NCBI RefSeq assembly: GCF_014860165.1
Contig: NZ_JACZKG010000003.1
Span: forward strand, 1-64,000
Reading direction: 5' to 3'
Source: Devosia sp.
GTDB lineage: Bacteria > Pseudomonadota > Alphaproteobacteria > Rhizobiales > Devosiaceae
Length of the DNA stretch: 64,000 nucleotides
The position numbers were made by a program, and so were the translations under genes. The notes under the pieces were generated by a model. It was not told the DNA's origin. It was given only the letters and a program-made list of their open reading frames with translations, and did not search any database. Positions 53,886-61,880 of the stretch are shown here, in pieces. The first letter of the stretch is position 1, and each line of letters starts with the position of its first letter.

Positions 53886-55047
53886 AAAGGACGATGAGAT
53901 GCACGGGCCGAAGGCGGGCGCGGGTCTCAGCCGCCGCAGCCTGCTGGCTGGATCGGCAGGCTTGACCTTCGCCGGCGCGTTGGGTGGGCAGGCGCTGGCT
54001 CAAGCCCCAGGCGGCGCTGCGGTGAACCGGAGCGCGCATATGTCCTACGCTGGGGCAAACAGCCCTAGCGGCCGCCTCTACCAGGTCAATCCCGGGATGA
54101 CCGAGCATAATGACATTGCCCATGATCCGGCCGAGATCCCGCCTCCGCTCACCCGGCGGGAACCGCAGACCGTCCGCGTCGATCTCGAAACCGTCGAGCT
54201 CGAGGCCCATCTCGACGCCAACAGCACATTCCGCTTCTGGACTTTCAATGCGCGCGTGCCTGGCCCCTTTATCCGGGTGCGGGTCGGCGACACGGTGGAG
54301 TGCTACCTCAAGAACGCCGAAGACAGCTGGATGGCGCATAACGTCGATTTCCATGCTGCCACCGGCCCTGGCGGCGGCGCCGTGCTCACCACGTCCATGC
54401 CGGGCGAGGAACACGCCTTCCGTTTCAAGACGCTTAACCCAGGGCTCTATGTCTATCACTGCGCGGTGCCGCCGGTGGCCATGCATATCGCCAATGGCAT
54501 GTATGGCATGATCCTGGTCGAACCCGAGGAGGGCCTCGCCCCCGTTGACCGCGAATTCTACGTCATGCAGGGCGAAATCTATACCGAGGAGGCATTCGGC
54601 ACGGCGGGCCTGCTCACCGAGAGCTACGACAAGCTGATCAATGAGCGGCCGGAATATTTCGTCTTCAACGGCCACGTCAGTGCGCTCACCGAGCATTTTC
54701 CGCTCAAGGCCAATGTAGGCGAAACCGTCCGCATCTTCTTCGGCGTGGGCGGCCCGAACTTCACCTCCTCCTTTCACGTGATCGGCGAGATCTTCGACCG
54801 CGTGTACCAGGCGGCGTCGCTTACCAGCTCTCCGTTGACCAATGTGCAGACGGTGACGGTTCCGTCTGGCGGCGCGGCCGTGGTCGAATTCAAGTGCGAT
54901 GTTCCCGGCCGCTATGTGCTGGTGGACCATGCCCTGTCGCGTGCCGAGCGGGGTCTAGCCGGCTACCTCATCGTCGAAGGCGATGAGCAACCCGAGATCT
55001 TCGCGCCCATTGGGGAGCCGCCGGATCCTTCGATGTCCGGCCACTAA
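53875..55047 (+). CDS. nirK: Copper-containing nitrite reductase NirK (second copy, Tat-type)
   Basis: A 390-residue enzyme with a twin-arginine signal (LSRRSLLAGSAGLTFAGALG). All copper ligands are present: HNVDFHAATG, YHCAVP, MHIANGMYG, SFHVIGEIF and LVDHALSRA. It is ~55-60% identical by eye to the first copy over the cupredoxin domains but has a longer N-terminus and a different export route. GGAGAGAGCG precedes the ATG. Two intact paralogues side by side suggest different conditions or acceptors. Confidence 0.92.
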   Translation: MTDKKDDEMHGPKAGAGLSRRSLLAGSAGLTFAGALGGQALAQAPGGAAVNRSAHMSYAGANSPSGRLYQVNPGMTEHNDIAHDPAEIPPPLTRREPQTVRVDLETVELEAHLDANSTFRFWTFNARVPGPFIRVRVGDTVECYLKNAEDSWMAHNVDFHAATGPGGGAVLTTSMPGEEHAFRFKTLNPGLYVYHCAVPPVAMHIANGMYGMILVEPEEGLAPVDREFYVMQGEIYTEEAFGTAGLLTESYDKLINERPEYFVFNGHVSALTEHFPLKANVGETVRIFFGVGGPNFTSSFHVIGEIFDRVYQAASLTSSPLTNVQTVTVPSGGAAVVEFKCDVPGRYVLVDHALSRAERGLAGYLIVEGDEQPEIFAPIGEPPDPSMSGH

Positions 55048-55134
55048 TCCAGACTTGGCCCCGGCATAGTGAAGGGCTGACCATTCATAACTGGGTGATT
55101 TACGTGGCAAGCAAAGACAAGCGAGCACGCTGCC

Positions 55135-55182
55135 AAAAAGAGGCAGGTGGGCACACTATACCGCAGACACTGCCTCTTTTTT
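55135..55182. terminator. Bidirectional hairpin terminator
   Basis: AAAAAGAGGCAG (55135-55146) and CTGCCTCTTTTT (55170-55181) are perfect 12-base arms around a 23-base loop. It would end nirK transcripts on the plus strand and the membrane-protein transcript on the minus strand. The stop codon of the latter lies inside the loop. Confidence 0.7.
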
Positions 55183-55824
55183 CTGCAGCATCGCAAACAC
55201 CAGGTACAGCGAGGCCAATGCTCCGCCAAAACAGAAGACCGAGATGTGTGCGTATTGAAAGAAGGCATACGTTACTGCAAGGGCGCCTGCGACGAGCAAT
55301 CCAAAGAATCTGACGTGACGATCTCGCGAGATCAAAAGTGGAGCAGCGACGAAGAATACATAGATGCCATATGTAAACTCGCGCGCCATTATGAAGTCGA
55401 GCAGCTCGGTTGTGTCGTAGACGATTGCCCGCTCTAGAAATCGGATCGTCAGCCATCCATCATGCGCAAAGTAAGGCACGTACAGAAGTGCCCCCAACAT
55501 CGCTCCGCCGATCGCGAACGCTACATACAAGAGCCGCTTTCTGCCCGTCTCGATGAAGTATCCAGAGATGGGAACCCACACTGGCCAAGCAATCCACGCG
55601 AAGAACATATAGGCCAGTGAATTACCTGACACAGCGCCCTGATCGCCCGCGGCGCCGGCGAGCCATACCATGCCTTCGAAGTACTGCTGCAGGCCGAAGA
55701 ATACTGGGAGTGCCGCAAGGGCGAGAAAGCGTCGGTCAACTTTGAGCGCGCGGTTCACAGCAAACGCTCCAGTTGGAATAAGAGCGGCAGCGGCGGCGAA
55801 ACTGACGGGAGCAGACAGGCACAT
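55156..55824 (-). CDS. DUF6629-type integral membrane protein
   Basis: A 222-residue protein with about seven helices, starting MCLSAPVSFAAAAALIPTGA and containing LPVFFGLQQYFEGMVWLAG, like unnamed membrane proteins of the DUF6629 group. Convergent with nirK. No catalytic motif is seen. 55825-56178 upstream holds only the promoter region and no recognised gene. Confidence 0.75.
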   Translation of the reverse strand: MCLSAPVSFAAAAALIPTGAFAVNRALKVDRRFLALAALPVFFGLQQYFEGMVWLAGAAGDQGAVSGNSLAYMFFAWIAWPVWVPISGYFIETGRKRLLYVAFAIGGAMLGALLYVPYFAHDGWLTIRFLERAIVYDTTELLDFIMAREFTYGIYVFFVAAPLLISRDRHVRFFGLLVAGALAVTYAFFQYAHISVFCFGGALASLYLVFAMLQKKEAVSAV

Positions 55825-56178
55825 GCTTCAATGCTCAGTACGGGCGGTAGGATGGGTACCAACCTAGCGGACGTATTTGTGCGACACCAGTAGAGACGGC
55901 CGCCCTCCCTCAAAGCGCGCGAAATGTTGTCCTCCAATCGCTTTCCGATTCTGGCTCCGTTCGCGCGCCGATAACTTTACGGTCTTCGACGCGGTCGCCA
56001 GGTTAAGGCGGTACGCCCGACCGACGAAGTGCAATGGTCAAAAGTAGGCCGGGTTGGTGCCCGGCGTTACCCTTTCAGCGCGGTAACAGTCATCCACGAA
56101 GCTTGTGCATGGTCCTTCGGACGGCCATCTTTTGCGTGCTGATATTTTTCGTTCAACTGCGTCCGCTCGCCCGCTAAA

Positions 56179-56192
56179 TTGATGTGGATCAA
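56179..56192. promoter_or_regulatory. Perfect FNR/FixK-type site
   Basis: TTGATGTGGATCAA matches TTGAT-N4-ATCAA at all ten defined bases. It is centred about 41 bases upstream of the ATG at 56227, a position consistent with activation. A Crp/Fnr-type regulator is encoded at 4,792 and another Crp-like at 30,840. Confidence 0.75.
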
Positions 56193-56226
56193 AGTTGAGC
56201 GCAGGGTCGGAAGGTATGGTGTGCCC

Positions 56227-56604
56227 ATGAACGCTGTACTTGGCAAATTGCGGACCTTTGGTGTGCTGCTGATCCTGGCGGCGGGCGTTGTACTCGCCGG
56301 CACAGCCTTTGCCGCCGTAGACGGGGCACCGTTTCCAACCGCCGATGAGATGCACCGCGCGGTCGGTGATTTGACGGGCCCCATCGAAAAGGCCTGCGTG
56401 ATCGCGTCTCCCAAGGCTGAGTGTTCGATTTGCTGCCATGACATGGGAAGCTCCCTTTGTTGTGGCCACCTTGTCGCCTTAGGGACTGAAACCAACGCTG
56501 GCCCATCCGTTGTTCGCCTCTTTGTGACGGGCCCGTGGATGCCCGTCGCCATGTACGACGCGCACCTAGAAGTCGGTAAGCGGCCTCCCCGTCACGCAGT
56601 CTAG
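56227..56604 (+). CDS. Small exported Cys-rich protein with RPPR tail (125 aa)
   Basis: MNAVLGKLRTFGVLLILAAG begins an export signal. The mature part contains CVIASPKAECSICCHDMGSS and LCCGHL, six cysteines in 30 residues, and ends GKRPPRHAV. It is downstream of a perfect FNR-type box, so it may be induced without oxygen. It is one of the five small exported proteins with Pro-Pro tails. Confidence 0.6.
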   Translation: MNAVLGKLRTFGVLLILAAGVVLAGTAFAAVDGAPFPTADEMHRAVGDLTGPIEKACVIASPKAECSICCHDMGSSLCCGHLVALGTETNAGPSVVRLFVTGPWMPVAMYDAHLEVGKRPPRHAV

Positions 56605-56755
56605 AAAACCAGCTATCCGGGTCGATTAGGCGCATTGCGCCAGATTGCGCCCGTTGCAAGCTGATTGTCGTGTCTGCCATCGCGATCGCGCGGTGTCATC
56701 GGCTACCACGTCACCCCCACATCAAGATTCACGCAGACGCAAAGGGAGTTTACCC

Positions 56756-57082
56756 ATGCGCGCTTTTAGAACCCTATCCATCGCTGCTCTTGCTTTCGCT
56801 TTGGCTCATCCCGTGATGGCTCAAGATGATCCCCATCACCCTGCCGGGGCGGAGGTGCCCGCCGCCGAGGCCCCGGCAATTATCGAAGCGCCGGCAGACA
56901 AGTCTGAAACCCCCGGACCAAACGCTCCGGCGAACCCGATGATGGGCTGTGCGGACATGATGGGCATGATGGCGATGATGCAGTCCATGCAGACGATGCA
57001 AATGGAGATGATGCGGCAGATGCTGGAGATGCAGAAGGCCTTGCCGGCGGCGCCGAGTTCCGGCGAGGAGGCATCGCGATGA
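56756..57082 (+). CDS. Exported Met-rich protein (108 aa)
   Basis: Signal peptide (FRTLSIAALAFALAHPVMAQ), Pro/Ala-rich linker, then MMGCADMMGMMAMMQSMQTM and MQMEMMRQMLEMQKAL, an extremely Met-rich helix. Methionine arrays of this kind bind Cu(I) in the periplasm. AAAGGGAG precedes the ATG. The next gene overlaps its stop by four bases. Confidence 0.75.
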   Translation: MRAFRTLSIAALAFALAHPVMAQDDPHHPAGAEVPAAEAPAIIEAPADKSETPGPNAPANPMMGCADMMGMMAMMQSMQTMQMEMMRQMLEMQKALPAAPSSGEEASR

Positions 57083-57354
57083 CCAATTCCGTCGCGAAAC
57101 GGACGCTATCGGTGCTCGGGCTAAGCGTGGGGACCAGCGCGGCCCTCATCGTGCTGTTCGCGCTGTGTGCTGTCGCAGGCCTGGCCTTTCCTGGCGTTCA
57201 GGCGACCCATGCTTGGGTGACCTTGTTCACACTGGCCCCAGTGACTTCACCGCAGGCCTGGCTAGAAGGCATCTTCTTTAGCTCGGCATTCGGGGTCGTC
57301 GGTGGGTCTATCGTCGCGGCATTGCACAACGCCGTCGCCGCCCGCGGGCTCTAG
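57079..57354 (+). CDS. Small membrane protein, DUF5676-like (91 aa)
   Basis: Two hydrophobic segments (GTSAALIVLFALCAVAGLAF; GIFFSSAFGVVGGSIVAAL) with FPGVQATHAWVTLF between them, resembling DUF5676 two-helix proteins common on metal islands. Translationally coupled to the Met-rich protein by ATGA. Function unknown. Confidence 0.7.
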   Translation: MTNSVAKRTLSVLGLSVGTSAALIVLFALCAVAGLAFPGVQATHAWVTLFTLAPVTSPQAWLEGIFFSSAFGVVGGSIVAALHNAVAARGL

Positions 57355-57405
57355 TAATGGCGGGTCGCCGGGCCTCCCCTTTCCATTTTTGTGAGTGAAC
57401 GATCC

Positions 57406-58773
57406 ATGAGCCTTTCACTATCATTCCTTGGCGGCGCGGGAACCGTCACCGGCTCCAAGTATCTCCTTGAAGACGGCTCAAAGCGAGTTCTCATCGACTG
57501 CGGCCTCTTCCAGGGCCCGCGCGAGCTTCGTCAGAAGAATTGGGACGCTTTTCCCGTAACACCGAGCTCGCTCGATGCGGTGCTGCTTACGCATGCACAT
57601 ATCGACCATTCGGGGTATCTTCCGGCTCTGGTCCGCGACGGCTTTTCCGGCCGCATCTATTGCTCACATGCCACCATGGAGCTCTGCGAAATCCTCCTGC
57701 GCGATAGCGGTTTCCTTCAGGAAAAGGACGCCGAGCTAGCCAACCGGCATGGATACTCGAAACACCGACCGGCCCAGCCACTCTATACCCTGAAGGACGC
57801 CGAGGCCGCGCTGCCGCACCTAAATCCGGTGCCGTTCCACCAGCTCTACAGCGTTCCCGGCGGCGGACCGGAGATCACCCTACGGCGAGCCGGGCACATC
57901 CTGGGGGCAGCCTCGATCGAGTGCCAGTGGCACGGAACCAAGATTGTCTTCTCTGGGGATCTCGGCCGTTTCAACGATGCCATGATGGTCGACCCCGAAC
58001 CGGTTTCGGCAGCGGACTACCTGATCGTGGAGTCGACTTACGGAAATCGCCGTCACGATCCGGTGAACGCGCAGGATGCCCTGGCAGAAATCATAAACCG
58101 CACCACGGCGCGCGGCGGCACCGTGGTGATCCCCGCTTTCGCGGTGGGTCGGGCTCAGTCGCTGCTCTATCACCTGGAGCAGCTTAGCGCCGCAGGGCGA
58201 CTCACGAATGTGTCCGTATTTCTCGATAGTCCGATGGCGATCAACGCCAGCAATATGCTGTGCACACACCTCGATGATCACAGGCTATCGGCGGACGCGT
58301 GCGTCAAGGCGTGTGGTATCGCTACCTATGTGCGCGGGGTCGAGGAATCCAAGGCCCTCACGAACAACCCCATGCCCAAGGTGATTATTTCGGCCAGCGG
58401 CATGGCCACCGGCGGGCGGGTCCTGCATCATCTCAAGCGCTACGCCCCCGACCGGCGCAACACAATTCTCTTTGCCGGCTTCCAGGCGGCCGGGACCCGC
58501 GGCGCCGCAATGGTGGCCGGTGCCGACGCCGTCAAGATTCACGGCGAGTACGTGCAGGTGCGAGCCGAGGTCCAGAACCTCTCCATGCTGTCGGCGCATG
58601 CGGACGCCGATGAGATCATGGTCTGGTTGCGCGGCTTCGCGCGGCCGCCACGCATGACGTTTATCACCCATGGCGAACCTGATGCTTCGGACGCCCTGAA
58701 ACGACGCATCGAGGCCGAGCTCGGCTGGTCCTGCGCAGTGCCGGAACTCGCCCAGCGGGCGGTGCTGATATGA
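57406..58773 (+). CDS. MBL-fold beta-CASP ribonuclease
   Basis: A 455-residue metallo-beta-lactamase-fold nuclease of the CPSF73/RNase J superfamily. The zinc motif THAHIDHSG lies near residues 62-70, with GDLGRF, VESTYGNRRHD, then the beta-CASP insert (RGGTVVIPAFAVGRAQSLLY) and the RMMBL end (SAHADADEIMVWL, THGEPDASDAL). These enzymes cut RNA 5'-to-3' or endonucleolytically. A GTG at 57391 is an alternative start. The next gene starts within its stop codon (ATGA), so it is tightly coupled to the phosphorylase. Confidence 0.92.
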   Translation: MSLSLSFLGGAGTVTGSKYLLEDGSKRVLIDCGLFQGPRELRQKNWDAFPVTPSSLDAVLLTHAHIDHSGYLPALVRDGFSGRIYCSHATMELCEILLRDSGFLQEKDAELANRHGYSKHRPAQPLYTLKDAEAALPHLNPVPFHQLYSVPGGGPEITLRRAGHILGAASIECQWHGTKIVFSGDLGRFNDAMMVDPEPVSAADYLIVESTYGNRRHDPVNAQDALAEIINRTTARGGTVVIPAFAVGRAQSLLYHLEQLSAAGRLTNVSVFLDSPMAINASNMLCTHLDDHRLSADACVKACGIATYVRGVEESKALTNNPMPKVIISASGMATGGRVLHHLKRYAPDRRNTILFAGFQAAGTRGAAMVAGADAVKIHGEYVQVRAEVQNLSMLSAHADADEIMVWLRGFARPPRMTFITHGEPDASDALKRRIEAELGWSCAVPELAQRAVLI

Positions 58774-60344
58774 TGTTACCCTCGCCGGATTCTCATCAGA
58801 CCGCCTCAGCCGCGCCACTGAGGGCAAAGCGTATGGGCGTCCTGACGCTCGACGATCCCATCGTCTTCATGCGCACGGATTGCCATGTTTGCCGTTCGGA
58901 GGGGCTGTCCTCACGTTCGCGAGTCCTGCTTCAGTCGGGAGGCAAGAGTGTGGTCGCGACACTTTACCAGGTGGCTTCCGAGATGCTCGACGCCGACGAA
59001 GCCGGCCTGTCAGAGGCCGCCTGGGACCAGCTCGATGTCGCCGAGGGAGATCCCATCGTCGCCCGGCATCCCAATCCCTTGGCTTCGTTTGCACACGTGC
59101 GCTCCAGAATATTTGGTAGCCGGCTGTCCGAGGTGCAGCTCAGGGATATCATCGGCGATATCGCCGAACGCCGGTACTCGGCGATCGAAACGACCGCCTA
59201 CCTGGTTTCCGGCTCGTCATTCCCGATGGATAACCAGGAGATGCATGCCTTGACCAAGGTGATGGTCGAGCTCGGCGATACCTTGACCTGGCCCGGCAGA
59301 CCTATCGTGGACAAACATTGCGTCGGCGGCCTGCCCGGCAACAGGACGACCCCCATTGTCGTCGCCATTCTGGCAGCCCTGGGGCTCACGATCCCTAAGA
59401 CATCATCGCGAGCGATAACCTCGCCAGCGGGTACGGCCGATACAATGGAAACGCTGGCGCCCGTCGACCTCGACCTTAGGACCATTCGCCAGGTGGTGGA
59501 ACAAGAAGGTGGCTGTGTCGTCTGGGGAGGGGCCGTCCGCCTTAGTCCGGCCGATGACCTACTGATCCGGGTCGAAAGGGTCCTCGATCTCGACTCCGAG
59601 GGCCAGCTTGTAGCGTCCGTACTTTCCAAGAAGGTCGCGGCCGGCGCCACACATCTCGTGCTCGACATTCCTGTCGGGCCGACGGCAAAGATCCGAACAT
59701 CGGCCGCTGCCGCCGCGCTTGCCAGCAAGCTCGAGGGCATCGCGGGTCAGTTCGGGATCACCACGAAGGTTGTGGTCTCCGATGGAAGCGAACCAGTCGG
59801 CTTCGGAATTGGGCCGGCCCTCGAGGCCCACGATGTCCTGGCGGTGCTTCAACTGACCCCGGGATACCCCACGGATCTGCACTTGCGTGCCTGCACGCTT
59901 GCGGGCGCCGCCCTGGAAATGGTCGAGCGAGCAGCTCCAGGCACCGGCGTTGCCGTGGCCGCACAAGCAATCGCCGACGGCAGCGCCTGGTTAAAGTTCC
60001 AGCGCATTTGCGAGGCTCAGGGTGGCATGCGCGCTCCTCCAGTGGCGGCACTCACGCAGCCGCAACTTGCGCAGTCGGGCGGATATGTCACGGCGATCGA
60101 CAACCGCAAGATTGCGCGCGTCGCCAAACTCGCTGGTGCTCCGGGAATTCCAGCCGCCGGCGTCAGGATGTTTGCCCGGGTGGGCGAGAAGGTATCGGCT
60201 GGCCAGCCACTCTACACCGTACATGCCGATACTGGCGGTGAGCTTCAATACGCCCTGGATTATGTGTCCGCCAATCCGGACATCATCCGCGTCGGCGATC
60301 AGCGCAACGGTGCTCGGCCAACAATAGGAGACGGCAATGACTGA
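58770..60344 (+). CDS. Archaeal-type thymidine/AMP phosphorylase family protein
   Basis: A 524-residue enzyme of the nucleoside/NMP phosphorylase family with the N-terminal domain found in archaeal AMP phosphorylases, longer than bacterial DeoA (~440). Substrate motifs are VDKHCVGGLPGNRTTPIVVA (residues ~180-199) and SSRAITSPAGTADTMETLAP (~212-231), which match AMP phosphorylases. The reaction is NMP or nucleoside plus phosphate to base plus ribose 1,5-bisphosphate or ribose 1-phosphate. The exact substrate is not certain. The start overlaps the RNase stop, and the end overlaps the GAPDH gene by 8 bases. Confidence 0.9.
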   Translation: MMLPSPDSHQTASAAPLRAKRMGVLTLDDPIVFMRTDCHVCRSEGLSSRSRVLLQSGGKSVVATLYQVASEMLDADEAGLSEAAWDQLDVAEGDPIVARHPNPLASFAHVRSRIFGSRLSEVQLRDIIGDIAERRYSAIETTAYLVSGSSFPMDNQEMHALTKVMVELGDTLTWPGRPIVDKHCVGGLPGNRTTPIVVAILAALGLTIPKTSSRAITSPAGTADTMETLAPVDLDLRTIRQVVEQEGGCVVWGGAVRLSPADDLLIRVERVLDLDSEGQLVASVLSKKVAAGATHLVLDIPVGPTAKIRTSAAAAALASKLEGIAGQFGITTKVVVSDGSEPVGFGIGPALEAHDVLAVLQLTPGYPTDLHLRACTLAGAALEMVERAAPGTGVAVAAQAIADGSAWLKFQRICEAQGGMRAPPVAALTQPQLAQSGGYVTAIDNRKIARVAKLAGAPGIPAAGVRMFARVGEKVSAGQPLYTVHADTGGELQYALDYVSANPDIIRVGDQRNGARPTIGDGND

Positions 60345-61404
60345 CCCTCGCAAAGTCCGCGTTGCGATCAACGGCTACGGCGTGATCGGCAAGCGCGTGG
60401 CGGACGCGATCATGCTCCAACCCGACATGAGCGTTTCCGGCATCGCGGATGTTGTCGACGATTGGCGAATCCGGTTGGCCGCCGAAAAAGGGTACCGAGT
60501 GTTCGGCGCGACGGTAGAGGCGGTAGCCGCGATGAGCAACGCCGGCATCGCGACGAGCGGGACCCTCGCGGATCTTCTTGCCGATAGCGACATCGTCATC
60601 GACTGCACACCGAAGAACATCGCCGCGGCCAATGTCCCTACCTATCGTGCCGCTGGCGCGAAGCACATTCTGCAAGGTGGAGAAAAGCACGCACTCACCG
60701 GGCATTCGTTCGTCGCCGAAGCGTCTTACGCCAGTGCCGTGGGCGGTTCCAGCACCCGCGTGGTGTCGTGCAACACCACCTCAATCGTGCGGACACTGAC
60801 AGCCCTCAAGAAGGGTGGCCTGCTCGGGTCCGCGAGAGGGACGCTGTTGCGCCGCGCGACGGATCCCTGGGAGAGCCATCAGTCGGGGATAATGAACACC
60901 CTGGTTCCGGAGTCCCGCATTCCGAGCCACCAGGGTCCGGATGCCAAAAGTGTCGACCCCGATCTGGATGTCGTGACGATGGCGGTGAAGGTCCCGCAAA
61001 CCCTTGGCCACCTGCACCTCTGGAACGTCCGGCTTACCAGGCCCGCCGAAGTGGCAGAAGTCCTGGACCTTTTTCGAGCCTCCAGCCGCATAGCGCTGAT
61101 CCGTAGTGACGCGGGGCTGCCGGCACTCAACAGCATCAAAGAGTGGATGCTCGACCTCGGGCGGCCGCACGGGGACCTCTATGAGGTTGCGTTGTGGGAG
61201 GACATGCTGACTGTTGAGGGCGATGAGCTCTTCTACGCCTACATGGTCGACAACCAGGCGATCGTCATCCCGGAAACCATCGACGCCATTCGAGCGCTTT
61301 GCGGGCTTGAGCGGGAGGCGGCGTCCTCGATTGCCATCACCAACGCGCCTTTAGGGATTGGCAAGCTCGTCGCTCGGCCCGACCGACAGGCTGATGCCCC
61401 ATGA
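60337..61404 (+). CDS. Type II (archaeal-type) glyceraldehyde-3-phosphate dehydrogenase
   Basis: A 355-residue enzyme. The Rossmann start KVRVAINGYGVIGKRVADAI and catalytic Cys145 in RVVSCNTTSIVRTL mark the phosphorylating archaeal GAPDH (type II), distinct from bacterial GapA (SCTTNC). It oxidises glyceraldehyde 3-phosphate to 1,3-bisphosphoglycerate with NAD(P). Its presence in a bacterium, coupled to an archaeal-type phosphorylase, is unusual. The following gene overlaps it (ATGA). Confidence 0.9.
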   Translation: MTDPRKVRVAINGYGVIGKRVADAIMLQPDMSVSGIADVVDDWRIRLAAEKGYRVFGATVEAVAAMSNAGIATSGTLADLLADSDIVIDCTPKNIAAANVPTYRAAGAKHILQGGEKHALTGHSFVAEASYASAVGGSSTRVVSCNTTSIVRTLTALKKGGLLGSARGTLLRRATDPWESHQSGIMNTLVPESRIPSHQGPDAKSVDPDLDVVTMAVKVPQTLGHLHLWNVRLTRPAEVAEVLDLFRASSRIALIRSDAGLPALNSIKEWMLDLGRPHGDLYEVALWEDMLTVEGDELFYAYMVDNQAIVIPETIDAIRALCGLEREAASSIAITNAPLGIGKLVARPDRQADAP

Positions 61405-61880
61405 CCAAAGGTCCATGGAATATGTCGGCCGTCCTTCTCTCGGTCGCCGGCCTGCTGGTGTCCGGGATCGGCGTCTACTTTCTTGCCTTCCGTCCGGCGC
61501 TGCTGCCCGAGGATATCCGGTTCATCGGGTTCTCGCCGACAGAGGTCGAGCAACTGGGTCCAAGATTGGGGCCGTGGCTGTCCAATGTCTTTCACGTGCT
61601 GGGCGGCTTTGCCCTGGCGACGGGCGTTGTAACCATCGCGTTGGCCGCCACGTCGTACCGCGCAAGGAGCCCGGCAGCCGTGCTGGCCGCCTCGCTGGGA
61701 GGCACGGTCTCGATCGTTCTGATGGCGATAGTCAACTTCTCCATCAACTCCGACTTCAAGTGGCTACTCGCCGGCTTCGCGCTCGTCTGGGCGAGCAGTC
61801 TCGTGGCTTTCGCCTTCGAAGTGCCGATCAGTCTTGCGCAAGAGACAAACCCATCAATTCATAGAGGAAAATGGAAATGA
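61401..61880 (+). CDS. Four-helix membrane protein (159 aa)
   Basis: Four hydrophobic segments (AVLLSVAGLLVSGIGVYFLA; NVFHVLGGFALATGVVTIAL; LGGTVSIVLMAIVNFSI; LLAGFALVWASSLVAFAF). The ~30-residue hydrophilic loop contains EDIRFIGFSPTEVEQLGP. No recognised family. Coupled on both sides by overlaps (ATGA with GAPDH; four bases with the oxidase). Function unknown. Confidence 0.75.
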   Translation: MTKGPWNMSAVLLSVAGLLVSGIGVYFLAFRPALLPEDIRFIGFSPTEVEQLGPRLGPWLSNVFHVLGGFALATGVVTIALAATSYRARSPAAVLAASLGGTVSIVLMAIVNFSINSDFKWLLAGFALVWASSLVAFAFEVPISLAQETNPSIHRGKWK

